From assembly GCA_934462775.1 (NCBI GenBank), contig CAKSIR010000045.1, forward strand, positions 1 to 15,249: a DNA stretch of 15,249 nt, in the 5' to 3' direction. This DNA comes from an uncultured Ruminiclostridium sp. (GTDB lineage: Bacteria > Bacillota > Clostridia > Oscillospirales > Ruminococcaceae). The notes below the pieces were generated by a model. It was not told the origin of the DNA and did no database searches. It was given only the letters and a program-made list of their open reading frames with translations. A program made the position numbers and the translations under genes. This document shows, piece by piece, positions 1 to 7,387 of this stretch. Every line of letters begins with the position of its first letter. Position 1 is the stretch's first letter.

Positions 1-1
1 A

Positions 2-31
2 GTAAAACTCAAAGAAAATCTCAGGGAGTAA
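2..31 (+). CDS. Possible 3' end of a gene truncated by the window edge
   Basis: Reading from base 2 gives nine codons (VKLKENLRE) and then TAA at 29-31, followed within three bases by a strong hairpin terminator. A stop codon directly before a terminator is what a gene end looks like, and the charged residues suit a protein C-terminus. Only ten codons are visible, so the product cannot be named. Frame 1 is also open here, to a TGA at 130-132, but it runs through the hairpin and the promoter and is less likely to be coding. Confidence 0.3.
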   Translation, partial: VKLKENLRE

Positions 32-33
32 AA

Positions 34-76
34 AACAAAACTCGTTTGGCTAAAACTAAACCAAACGAGTTTTGTT
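34..76. terminator. Strong bidirectional intrinsic terminator
   Basis: A perfect 16-bp inverted repeat (34-49 and 61-76) encloses an 11-base loop. The arm is A/T-rich at its outer end and carries a CTCGTTTGG core. An A-tract lies on the left and T-rich sequence on the right, so it can work in both directions. It would end the gene entering from the left on the + strand, and transcription of the rlmD-like gene (ending at 173) on the minus strand. Confidence 0.8.
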
Positions 77-88
77 GTATAATAAAAC

Positions 89-116
89 TTGACACCCACG
101 CTCAAAAAAATATACT
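89..116 (+). promoter_or_regulatory. Sigma-A promoter with no evident gene
   Basis: TTGACA (89-94), a 16-base spacer and TATACT (111-116) form a near-consensus promoter pointing right. It is followed by an AGGAGGGTG-type ribosome binding site (123-131) and ATG at 138, but the frame stops at TAG 150-152 after ATG TCA GAA GCC. The transcript would then run antisense into the 3' end of the rlmD-like gene. It may be the remnant of a deleted gene, a leader or an antisense RNA promoter. Confidence 0.6.
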
Positions 117-137
117 AAAATCAGGAGGGTGAAGGAC

Positions 138-152
138 ATGTCAGAAGCCTAG
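138..152 (+). pseudogene. Four-codon start-stop ORF, possible gene remnant
   Basis: ATG TCA GAA GCC TAG follows a good ribosome binding site and a strong promoter, so the signals of a normal gene start are present, but the coding body is missing. The sequence passes straight into the 3' end of the oppositely oriented methyltransferase gene at 173. The simplest reading is a gene whose body was lost by deletion. A functional minimal leader is the alternative. No product can be assigned. Confidence 0.3.
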
Positions 153-172
153 AAATACGCCACTTTAAACCT

Positions 173-1321
173 TTATTTATCTTTCCTTGACATCGCAACC
201 ACGCACTCCACATGACTCGTATGCGGAAACATATCCACCGGCTGTATCTCCTTAACCTCGTAAAATCGGGTCAGATAGCGCATATCTCTTTCCAGAGTCA
301 CAGGATTGCAGGATATATACACAATCTTTTGCGGTCTGACTTTATGAAGCGACCGGAGAAAATCTCTGCTGCATCCTGCGCGAGGCGGATCAACAAAGAC
401 AACATCGGCTTTTGCACCTTTCAACGACTGCTCAACCATGAAATCTCCTGCGTCGCCGCAAATGAAATATGCGTTTTTTATTCCGTTCAGCTTGCAGTTT
501 TCGATAGCATCATGAACTGCGTCGCGGTTTAGCTCAACGCCTGTTACACAGGCTGCGTTTTTTGACGCAATCAGACCGATAGTGCCAATTCCGCAGTATG
601 CGTCAATGACCTTTTCTTTCCCGCTGAGCGCAGCCATTTCCATTGCCTTGCTGTACAGTTTTTCTGTCTGCACTGAGTTTACTTGATAAAATGACTTGGG
701 CGAAATGCGGAATTTACAGCCGCAAAGCTCGTCCTCAATATAGCCTTTGCCGTATATTACTTTTTGATTATTGCCAAGCATCATTTTGTCAGGCGTATCA
801 TTGACGTTCATTACTATTGTGGTAATGTCGGGACACTGCTTCAGCAGCGCTTTTATGAAGTCGTTCTTTCGGGGGAAAATGGGCGTTCCTGTGACGAGGG
901 TCACCATTATCTGACCGCTTTTGCAGCCGTGGCGAATGAGTATATGCCGCAGAAAACCACGGCCCGTGTAATCGTCATAAGGGAAAAGAGCGAAGCTTTT
1001 CATGAGCAGGCGGATCTCCCTAACAATTTCATTGGCGCGCTTATCGTTGATATTGCACGAATCCGTTTCCACGATGCCGTGGGCTGCCGACTGATAAACG
1101 CCTGAAACGATTTTCTTGCCTTTTGTCATAACAAACCAGGATTGAACCTTGTTGCGGTAATTATACGGATTGTCCATGCCGATAATCCTGTTTACGGGCG
1201 CGTATTTGTCCAGCAGCTTCTGAATCTCTTTTTGCTTGTATTCAAGCTGTTTGCTGTATTCCATGTTTGAGAGCTGACAGGCGTTGCACTTTTTGCAAAC
1301 CTTGCATAATTTTTGTATCAT
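173..1321 (-). CDS. rlmD: RlmD/TrmA-family RNA (uracil-5-)-methyltransferase
   Basis: This 382-residue enzyme should transfer a methyl group from S-adenosylmethionine to C5 of a uridine in RNA; family members act on 23S rRNA (RlmD, RlmCD) or tRNA (TrmA). Visible motifs are an N-terminal cysteine cluster (C6, C9, C12, C15), as in the 4Fe-4S site of RlmD; the SAM-binding segment D240-AYCGIGT; DPPR at 311-314; and SCNP with the catalytic cysteine C338. The general-base segment HTSHVEC (367-373) holds glutamate E372. The N-terminal TRAM RNA-binding domain common in RlmD is absent: the protein begins at the cysteine cluster. GAAAGG six bases upstream supports the ATG at 1321. It is divergent from the radical SAM gene, 58 bases apart. 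The family is clear; the choice between RlmD, RlmCD and another uridine target is not resolved. Confidence 0.9.
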   Translation of the reverse strand: MIQKLCKVCKKCNACQLSNMEYSKQLEYKQKEIQKLLDKYAPVNRIIGMDNPYNYRNKVQSWFVMTKGKKIVSGVYQSAAHGIVETDSCNINDKRANEIVREIRLLMKSFALFPYDDYTGRGFLRHILIRHGCKSGQIMVTLVTGTPIFPRKNDFIKALLKQCPDITTIVMNVNDTPDKMMLGNNQKVIYGKGYIEDELCGCKFRISPKSFYQVNSVQTEKLYSKAMEMAALSGKEKVIDAYCGIGTIGLIASKNAACVTGVELNRDAVHDAIENCKLNGIKNAYFICGDAGDFMVEQSLKGAKADVVFVDPPRAGCSRDFLRSLHKVRPQKIVYISCNPVTLERDMRYLTRFYEVKEIQPVDMFPHTSHVECVVAMSRKDK

Positions 1322-1352
1322 ATTGTACCTTTCTTTTTTCTTTGAAAAATGT

Positions 1353-1358
1353 TATACT
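1353..1358 (+). promoter_or_regulatory. Probable -10 box of the radical SAM gene in the divergent spacer
   Basis: The 58-base spacer between the two divergent starts holds TATACT on the + strand, and the opposite strand of nearly the same bases (1351-1356) reads TATAAC. One short region may therefore serve as the -10 for both directions. No good -35 box is visible for either, so this is a weak call. Confidence 0.35.
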
Positions 1359-1379
1359 TTATTTAAGGAAGGATTGCTT

Positions 1380-2300
1380 ATGAATCAGTTTAAATACACA
1401 CTTGACAACAAGCGTTATCATACGCTGAACTATCACAACCGTACCGTTTTTGGCGAAAAGATATATAAAGCGGTTATTGACGCAGGATTTTCCTGCCCCA
1501 ATATTGATGGAACAAAAAACTGCGGCGGCTGCATTTACTGCGACGGAGGCAGCGGCTATTTCACCAAGCCTGCCTTATCGGTAAACGAACAGCTGAATGC
1601 TGAAATTGAACGTATTCACAGAAAAGCGCCGCAGGCGAAAGTCATTGCCTATTTTCAGGCTCACTCCAACACTTACGGCAGTGTGAGCAGGCTGAAGAAT
1701 ATATACGAGCCAGTCCTTGAAAATCCGTGGTTAGGTGGAATTTCCATCGGCACGCGGCCTGACTGCATTGACGGCGAAATTCTAAATTATCTTGCCGAGC
1801 TTGCCGAAAGAACAAACCTGACCGTTGAGCTTGGACTTCAGACTGTACATGAGAAAACCGCCGAAATAATCAACAGATGTTACTCATTCGGCGATTTTTT
1901 GGAAACATATCGGTTATTGAAAAGTAAAAACATTCGCGTTTGCATTCACATTATAAACGGACTTCCGTTTGAAACGGCGGAAATGATGATCGAAACCGCC
2001 GCGTCGGTAGGGAAGCTGCGCCCTGACGGAATGAAGATACATTCGCTTCACGTTATTAAGGGAACAAGGCTTGCCGAAATGCTGAACGAAATAACGCTGC
2101 TTACAAGAGAGCAATATGTTGAAACGGTTGTAAGCCAGCTTGAATATATTCCGCCCGAAACGGTGATTGAACGCATAACCGGCGACTGCGACAAAACAAA
2201 GCTGATTGCGCCTTTGTGGAGCGCTGATAAAATAGCGGTTTTGGGAGCGATAGACAAGCGATTGGCAGAGCTTGACACATGGCAGGGAAGATTACTCTAA
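1380..2300 (+). CDS. TIGR01212/YhcC-family radical SAM protein
   Basis: A 306-residue radical SAM enzyme of the YhcC group, related to the Elp3 superfamily; the reaction is not established for most members. The N-terminus shows family-typical NYHNRTVFGEKIYK. C39, C51 and C54 are the likely 4Fe-4S ligands, within CPN-DGT-GGCIYC, and there is an extra C48. Further family landmarks are YFQAHSNTYG and GTRPDC. The upstream in-frame ATG at 1284 lies inside the divergent gene. The start at 1380 is preferred because AAGGAAGGA (1365-1373) precedes it at normal spacing and the family homology starts there. The 3' end overlaps the convergent cheC-like gene by 9 bp. Family assignment is strong, function is unknown. 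Confidence 0.9.
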   Translation: MNQFKYTLDNKRYHTLNYHNRTVFGEKIYKAVIDAGFSCPNIDGTKNCGGCIYCDGGSGYFTKPALSVNEQLNAEIERIHRKAPQAKVIAYFQAHSNTYGSVSRLKNIYEPVLENPWLGGISIGTRPDCIDGEILNYLAELAERTNLTVELGLQTVHEKTAEIINRCYSFGDFLETYRLLKSKNIRVCIHIINGLPFETAEMMIETAASVGKLRPDGMKIHSLHVIKGTRLAEMLNEITLLTREQYVETVVSQLEYIPPETVIERITGDCDKTKLIAPLWSADKIAVLGAIDKRLAELDTWQGRLL

Positions 2301-2915
2301 CCCCAGCCGCTCAAATATCAGATTTAAAGAGTCAACCTCAGGGAGAAAAATGAGGTTGCTTTTTATTTCCTCGCGGTCTATGAAGAACGAGTTGTCGATC
2401 AGCAGAACCTTATCGCTGAAATCGGTGCCGCCGTTTGTTGCCGACGGGTTTAGTACCGCTTCTGCAAGGTCCGGACATTGCAGCGGCGTTGAAATGTCGA
2501 TGAAAAGTCCTGTCATTGCTGCAATTGCATTGACATAAGAGGCGGAAGTGATATTTCCCACCTCAGATATGACCGACATACACATTTCGTCTATATCGGC
2601 GATTGAATCGATGGCAGCAGGGAAGAAGAAGTTAATAACCCTTTCTGCAAATGATTTGCGGAAAATATGTATTATGGAGCCTTTCAGGTCGCCCTGCAGC
2701 GTAAGTACAATTCCGAGGGAGGTCGTTTGCAGTTTGTGGAGGTAGTCGGCGGCAGTTTCCTTTTCAACAAGGTCGGCCTTCGGAACAGCCATTTCTACCT
2801 TGTTTGACAGCATTTGCGCCAATGACGACGCCGCGTTTCCCATGCCGATATTGCCAAGCTCCCTAAGTACGTCTATTTTTGAAAAATCAAGGTCGTTAAA
2901 GCTTTTTATCTGCAT
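2292..2915 (-). CDS. cheC: CheC-family chemotaxis phosphatase
   Basis: A 207-residue cytosolic protein of the CheC/CheX/FliY phosphatase family, which removes phosphate from CheY-P. Both signature active sites, [DS]xxxExxN followed 22 residues later by P, are intact. Site 1 is D15, E19, N22 and P45; site 2 is S114, E118, N121 and P144. The gene lies 15 bases after the sensor-GGDEF gene, with AGAGGA as ribosome binding site, so the two are almost certainly co-transcribed. No cheA, cheY, cheD or receptor gene lies in the window, so the substrate could be a distant CheY or another receiver domain. Its 3' end encodes the terminator hairpin of the opposite gene. Family call is firm, the pathway role is inferred. 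Confidence 0.88.
   Translation of the reverse strand: MQIKSFNDLDFSKIDVLRELGNIGMGNAASSLAQMLSNKVEMAVPKADLVEKETAADYLHKLQTTSLGIVLTLQGDLKGSIIHIFRKSFAERVINFFFPAAIDSIADIDEMCMSVISEVGNITSASYVNAIAAMTGLFIDISTPLQCPDLAEAVLNPSATNGGTDFSDKVLLIDNSFFIDREEIKSNLIFLPEVDSLNLIFERLGLE
2333..2364 (+). terminator. Terminator of the radical SAM gene, inside cheC
   Basis: CAACCTCA (2333-2340) and TGAGGTTG (2351-2358) form a perfect 8-bp stem with a 10-base loop, followed by C and five T. It lies 32 bases past the radical SAM stop codon on the + strand. At the same time it is coding sequence of the oppositely oriented cheC-like gene, around residues 184-195. Confidence 0.7.
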
Positions 2916-2930
2916 GGGTATATCCTCTTT

Positions 2931-4844
2931 TTATTTATTTCTGAGCGCTTTGTGCTTTTTCTTATTTTCATACATCAGAGCGTCAGCCTTGTTGAACAGT
3001 GTTTCGATTGTGTCATGCTCTGATGGAACGCTGCACAGAATGCCAAGACTGGTATGCACCTCGTATGGCTTTCCGCTTGATTTGTTGTATCTGTTAAGAT
3101 AGCTTTCAATGTTACGTTTGTATTCCTCAATGTCCTCGGGGGTGTAACTTCCTTTTCCGACAACAATGAATTCGTCGCCGCCAATTCGGGCGCATATTTC
3201 ATCATTTACAAAGCAGCTCTGGAACGCCTTGGCAATAATTCTTATTGCGCTGTCGCCCTCTCCGTGACCGTAAAGATCGTTTATCGATTTAAGACAGTCA
3301 AGGTCGGCAAGTATTATGAGCAGCTGCTGTTTATTTTCCTTGCAGCTGTCAAGATAAGCGTAAACGTAGCGCTCGTAGCCGCGGCGGTTATAAACGCCTG
3401 TAAGAGAGTCCAGAATAGAGCTTTTGTCAAGCCTTGCCATTGCCCACTGTAAATGCTTCTGGGAACGTATGTGTTCAAGGGTGTTGCATATATTTTTAAT
3501 CCAGCATCTGTATCTTATGTCGATAACATAGTTATTGTTTCCGTAAGACGCTGCCGCGTATCCGAAACACTGATCTCTGAAGTTCAGCGGCGAGAAGAAA
3601 TAAATCTGCGGCTCCTCGCTCTCCTCGAATAATATTGGAAGCATATCGCTGGATTTTATCTGATAATTGGCTTCGTTAAATTTCTGATTCTGCATTTCGA
3701 AGAACGCATTCATAACTTCATGATAGCCGCGTTCGCTGTTTACATTTGCGTTTGCATCATAAAGCGAGTCCCAATTCTGACACAGGAAAATGTTGAAATG
3801 CTGAAGCCCCTCTATAAGATAAACATGGCTGCAAAGCCTTTCCCGGATTTCTTTGATGTCAACTGAACGGAACAGTTCCTCAACCATATCGTTTGAGCCT
3901 TTGAAGAAGGTTGTGGTCGAGTACATATTTTCGTATGTTTTTGCCTCGGCGAGGGTAGCGTTGCTCTTTACAATATGACATCCGCAGGTTTGGGACGGGA
4001 TAATCGTACCCTTTACAAGGGTATCGGCGTTGCAGCTAAGACCGTGTATAAGCTTATCCGCAACCTGCACGGCATTCATGCCGAGAATATCGCTGTTCGT
4101 ATTAACGGTAGCCATCTGAGGAGCGTGAATTTTGCCCTCGTCAATTGCGTCATATCCGGTTATAATCACGTCCTCGGGAACTCTTATTCCGTTTTTCATG
4201 AGGTAGTCGCAAACAGCGATTGCCATGCAGTCGTTTGCGCAAACTATCGCTTCCGGAATATCTCCCGAATCAACCAGCTTTTTTGCGTACTCAACAGCGT
4301 AGAACGTCCAATAATTGCCGTAACTCACGCGGGACTTATCAAACGGGATTCCGTTTTCCTCAAGGGCAGCCTTATAGCCCTCAAGCCTGCGTTCCGAGCT
4401 TATATGCCCCTTGGTTCCCGCAAGGAAGTCGATGGATGTTTTGTTGTGGTGCTTTATTATATGGTCGGTAAGCTCCTTGATTGAGCCGGCCTCGTCAGAT
4501 GTAACCGTATAGCAGACGTCGCCGAAAGGACTGTCTATGCTTATAACAGGGCAGTGGCATTCATTGACTTTTCTGAGTAAAATATCATACGCGATTCTCA
4601 TGTCTAACGTGTATGGCAAGACGATGAGCGCGTCGAATTTATCGGTGTTTATCAAGCGGAAAATATCGCTCTCGCCAAGTTCAAGCTCAGGCATAGAGGT
4701 TTTACTCTTGATAAATGAGGAGAAAACGGCAACATTGTAGTTAAGTCTTCTTGCCTCTGCCATTATTCCTGATACAACGTTTGACTGGTAGTCTTCTTCA
4801 AGGTCGCTGAGAATAACCCCTATAAGTTTACGCTTTTCTTTCAT
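2931..4844 (-). CDS. LacI-type ligand-sensing domain fused to GGDEF diguanylate cyclase
   Basis: This 637-residue protein should make cyclic di-GMP from two GTP under control of a bound ligand. Residues 7-290 resemble the sugar-binding core of LacI/GalR regulators (IGVILSDLEEDYQSNVVSGI near the start, then VCANDCMAIA, GYDAID and IPSQTCGC), but there is no N-terminal DNA-binding helix-turn-helix. No signal peptide or membrane segment is seen, so sensing is probably cytosolic. Residues about 310-470 form an unassigned linker domain. The GGDEF domain starts near LDSLTGVYNRRGY (478-490) and has an intact GGDEF motif at 555-559. The inhibitory I-site RxxD expected before it is VNDE (546-549), so product inhibition is probably missing. 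GGTGG-type RBS and a TTGCAA/TATAAT promoter lie upstream; cheC follows after 15 bases. Confidence 0.88.
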   Translation of the reverse strand: MKEKRKLIGVILSDLEEDYQSNVVSGIMAEARRLNYNVAVFSSFIKSKTSMPELELGESDIFRLINTDKFDALIVLPYTLDMRIAYDILLRKVNECHCPVISIDSPFGDVCYTVTSDEAGSIKELTDHIIKHHNKTSIDFLAGTKGHISSERRLEGYKAALEENGIPFDKSRVSYGNYWTFYAVEYAKKLVDSGDIPEAIVCANDCMAIAVCDYLMKNGIRVPEDVIITGYDAIDEGKIHAPQMATVNTNSDILGMNAVQVADKLIHGLSCNADTLVKGTIIPSQTCGCHIVKSNATLAEAKTYENMYSTTTFFKGSNDMVEELFRSVDIKEIRERLCSHVYLIEGLQHFNIFLCQNWDSLYDANANVNSERGYHEVMNAFFEMQNQKFNEANYQIKSSDMLPILFEESEEPQIYFFSPLNFRDQCFGYAAASYGNNNYVIDIRYRCWIKNICNTLEHIRSQKHLQWAMARLDKSSILDSLTGVYNRRGYERYVYAYLDSCKENKQQLLIILADLDCLKSINDLYGHGEGDSAIRIIAKAFQSCFVNDEICARIGGDEFIVVGKGSYTPEDIEEYKRNIESYLNRYNKSSGKPYEVHTSLGILCSVPSEHDTIETLFNKADALMYENKKKHKALRNK

Positions 4845-4875
4845 TTAATCACCACCCCATAATTATACAAATAAC

Positions 4876-4904
4876 ATTATACTATATTTTTCCTGTTATT
4901 GCAA
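4876..4904 (-). promoter_or_regulatory. Promoter of the sensor-GGDEF/cheC operon
   Basis: On the minus strand, TTGCAA (4899-4904), a 17-base spacer and TATAAT (4876-4881) sit about 30 bases before the start codon. A palindrome, CTGTT-N5-AACAG (4893-4907), overlaps the -35 box and may be an operator. Confidence 0.75.
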
Positions 4905-4959
4905 CAGTTTTTATAAAATTTCATAACAGTATATAACTTTATTGAGCGGAATATATCAA

Positions 4960-4996
4960 AACGTGCCGCTAAAGCATTAAGCCTTCGCAGCACGTT
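4960..4996 (-). terminator. Probable terminator after feoB
   Basis: AACGTGC (4960-4966) and GCACGTT (4990-4996) pair with a long partly structured loop. On the minus strand the stem is followed by TTTTGAT. It begins four bases past the feoB stop and would separate the feo operon from the sensor-GGDEF operon. Confidence 0.55.
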
Positions 4997-5000
4997 GTAT

Positions 5001-7130
5001 TTATGCTTTTTTATTTGGCTTCGTCTGTTCGCACCCGGTGCAGTTTCCCGAACAGCCTATACATTTGCCTTTACGTTTTGCTGAAATAATAGAAGTTATC
5101 GCCATGAATGCGCAGAATGCAATCACGAAAATGATTAGAATTTCGAGCCGCGTTACCATGAAAGCAACGCACCATGCGATTACGCACTGTGTAACCGCTA
5201 CCAGAGCGGCCTGCCAGCCTGAACCAAGCTCCCGCTTGAATGCGGCGATAGCTGCAACGCACGGAGTGTAAAGCAGCGTGAACGTAAGGAATGCAAAAGC
5301 CGAGAGAGGAGTGAACAATGTGGATAATGTTGCGCCAAGGTTTGCCATGCTTGTTCCCGTAAGTACGGATAAGGTGCTTACAACGGCTTCCTTTGCGGTA
5401 AAGCCTGTGATAAGCGAGGTCGAAATTCGCCAATCGCTGAATCCGAGAGGAACAAAAACAGGGGAGATAAATTTGCCGATGAGCGCAAGGAGCGAATCCG
5501 CACTGTTTTCCACTACGTTAAGCCGAGTATCGAAGGTCTGTAAAAACCATATTATAATGGTCGCAACGAAAATGACCGTAAATGCACGCTGGAGGAAGTC
5601 CTTAGCCTTGTCCCACATAAGCAGGAGAACGCTTTTTGCAGACGGGAAGCGGTAATTCGGCAGTTCCATGACGAATGGGACAGGATTGCCTCTGAAACGG
5701 GTTTTATTAAGTATCAGCGCGCTGATTATGCCGACCACGATTCCCATAAGGTAAAGCGCAATCATTACGAGAGCTTGATGCTCCTTGAAAAAGGCGGCGG
5801 TAAATACCGCATAAATCGGAATTTTTGCCGAACAGCTCATAAACGGAGTAAGCAGAACGGTCATTTTTCGGTCGCGCTCGGAGGGAAGCGTTCTTGTTGC
5901 CATAATTGCGGGAACGGAACAGCCGAAGCCGATAAGCATAGGAACGAAGCTTTTGCCTGACAGACCGATTTTGCGCAATATTTTGTCCATTACAAAGGCA
6001 ACGCGCGCCATGTATCCCGAATCTTCAAGTATTGAAAGGAAGAAGAACAGGGTTACAATTATCGGCAGGAATGAAAGCACGCTTCCGACGCCTGCGAAGA
6101 TACCGTCAATTACAAGGCTTTGTACAACGGGATTGATGCCGTATGCGGTCAGTGCGCCGTCAACTGCGTCTGTCAGCCGGTCGATTCCCATGCTGAGCAG
6201 GTCGGACAGGAACGAGCCGATAACTCCGAATGTCAGCCAGAATACCAGCAGCATAATCAGAATGAAAACGGGAATTGCAAGAAAACGGTTGGTGAGGACA
6301 GAGTCGATTTTAACGCTGCGGCGGTGTTCTTTGCTTTCCTGCGGCTTGATAACCGAAACGGCGCAGACCTTTTCAATAAAGGTGTAGCGCATATCCGCAA
6401 GGGCAGCATTTCGGTCAAGACCGCTTTCGTTTTCCATTTCGACAATGGTGTGCTCAATCATTTCGTACTCGTTCTGATTGAGTTCAAGCTTTTCTACGAT
6501 GTCGACATCGCCCTCGATGAGTTTGGTTGCGGCGAAACGCCTTGAAATTCCAAGCTTGTCTGCGTGGTCCTCGATAAGGTGGCTGACTGCGTGGATACAG
6601 CGGTGAACCGCGCCCTCGCAGAAGTCGGTTTTCTTTGGAAGAAGCTTGTTTTTGGCAACATTGACAATCTGCGTTACAAGCTCGTCGATACCCTCGTTTT
6701 TAGCGGCGGAAATAGGAACGACAGGAACGCCGAGCAGGTCGGACAGTGTGGCAATGTCCACGCTTCCGCCGTTGTTTCTTACCTCGTCCATCATGTTGAG
6801 GGCAATGACCATAGGTATGTTCATTTCCAGCAGCTGAAGCGTAAGGTACAGGTTGCGCTCTATATTTGTTGCGTCAACTATGTTCAGGATTGCGTTAGGC
6901 TTTTCATTTACGATAAAGTCCCTTGTAACAATTTCCTCGGTTGAATACGGACGCAGCGAGTAAATACCCGGCAGGTCGACAACGGAGCAATTCTTTGCGC
7001 TGCGCATTTCTCCTATTTTTTGGTCAACGGTAACTCCCGGAAAGTTTCCAACGTGCTGATTGGAGCCTGTAAGCTGGTTAAAAAGGGTTGTCTTACCGCA
7101 ATTCTGGTTTCCTGCAAGAGCAAAAATCAT
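5001..7130 (-). CDS. feoB: Ferrous iron transporter FeoB
   Basis: A 709-residue inner-membrane Fe2+ importer. The N-terminal G domain has G1 GNQNCGKTT (7-15), G3 DLPG (52-55), G4 NMMD (112-115) and a G5-like ISAAK (140-144). The following helical GDI-like region ends near 275. The membrane part starts near residue 283 and contains the two Gate motifs: GFGCSVPAI with C404 and TPFMSCSAKIPIY with C433. GFTAKEAVVSTL follows at 576-587. The C-terminus ends in a short cytosolic tail with C690, C693, C697 and C700 (CxxC-x3-CxxC). The start codon overlaps the feoA stop in ATGA, implying translational coupling. Length and motif order match full-length FeoB. Confidence 0.98.
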   Translation of the reverse strand: MIFALAGNQNCGKTTLFNQLTGSNQHVGNFPGVTVDQKIGEMRSAKNCSVVDLPGIYSLRPYSTEEIVTRDFIVNEKPNAILNIVDATNIERNLYLTLQLLEMNIPMVIALNMMDEVRNNGGSVDIATLSDLLGVPVVPISAAKNEGIDELVTQIVNVAKNKLLPKKTDFCEGAVHRCIHAVSHLIEDHADKLGISRRFAATKLIEGDVDIVEKLELNQNEYEMIEHTIVEMENESGLDRNAALADMRYTFIEKVCAVSVIKPQESKEHRRSVKIDSVLTNRFLAIPVFILIMLLVFWLTFGVIGSFLSDLLSMGIDRLTDAVDGALTAYGINPVVQSLVIDGIFAGVGSVLSFLPIIVTLFFFLSILEDSGYMARVAFVMDKILRKIGLSGKSFVPMLIGFGCSVPAIMATRTLPSERDRKMTVLLTPFMSCSAKIPIYAVFTAAFFKEHQALVMIALYLMGIVVGIISALILNKTRFRGNPVPFVMELPNYRFPSAKSVLLLMWDKAKDFLQRAFTVIFVATIIIWFLQTFDTRLNVVENSADSLLALIGKFISPVFVPLGFSDWRISTSLITGFTAKEAVVSTLSVLTGTSMANLGATLSTLFTPLSAFAFLTFTLLYTPCVAAIAAFKRELGSGWQAALVAVTQCVIAWCVAFMVTRLEILIIFVIAFCAFMAITSIISAKRKGKCIGCSGNCTGCEQTKPNKKA

Positions 7131-7363
7131 GCCGTTTCAGCCTCCGTTTCGACCTCGATTTCCTTTGCGTCGTCAAGTCTTATTGTCAGCTCGTATCCGC
7201 GCAGCCTTATTTCGATTGGGTCGCCCATAGGAGCGACCTTTATAATTTTAACGACAGTTCTCGGTATAAGTCCCATGTCAAGAAGGTGATTGCGGAGATT
7301 TCCTTTTCCGCCGACGTATGTAATTTTAGCGGATTCTCCGACTTTCAGTTCGTTCAATGTCAT
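7127..7363 (-). CDS. feoA: FeoA, small SH3-like partner of FeoB
   Basis: A 78-residue cytosolic protein with the FeoA fold signature: LNELKVGE at the start, then LRNHLLDMGLIPRTVVKIIKVAP and IEIRLRGYELTIRLDDA. FeoA is thought to modulate FeoB activity by binding it in the cytosol. GAAAGGA about eight bases upstream supports the ATG at 7363. The stop overlaps the feoB start by 4 bases. No feoC is present. Expression is probably iron-regulated, since a DtxR-like palindrome lies around the predicted transcription start. Confidence 0.96.
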   Translation of the reverse strand: MTLNELKVGESAKITYVGGKGNLRNHLLDMGLIPRTVVKIIKVAPMGDPIEIRLRGYELTIRLDDAKEIEVETEAETA

Positions 7364-7387
7364 TTGGTTTGTCCTTTCAAGTTAAAA

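Noticed and set aside
1..132. Frame 1 open from the left edge to TGA at 130-132
   Set aside because: It crosses a strong terminator hairpin and a promoter and has a composition typical of non-coding A-rich sequence.
1284..1379. N-terminal extension of the radical SAM protein
   Set aside because: The extension overlaps the start of the divergent methyltransferase and lacks family homology; the RBS fits the ATG at 1380.
3975..4484. Open frame of 169 codons on the + strand opposite the sensor-GGDEF gene
   Set aside because: It lies wholly inside a gene with clear domains on the other strand, has no good ribosome binding site and no recognisable product.
5953..6545. Two overlapping + strand frames (144 and 141 codons) opposite feoB
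   Set aside because: feoB is complete and motif-rich on the minus strand; these are antisense shadows.
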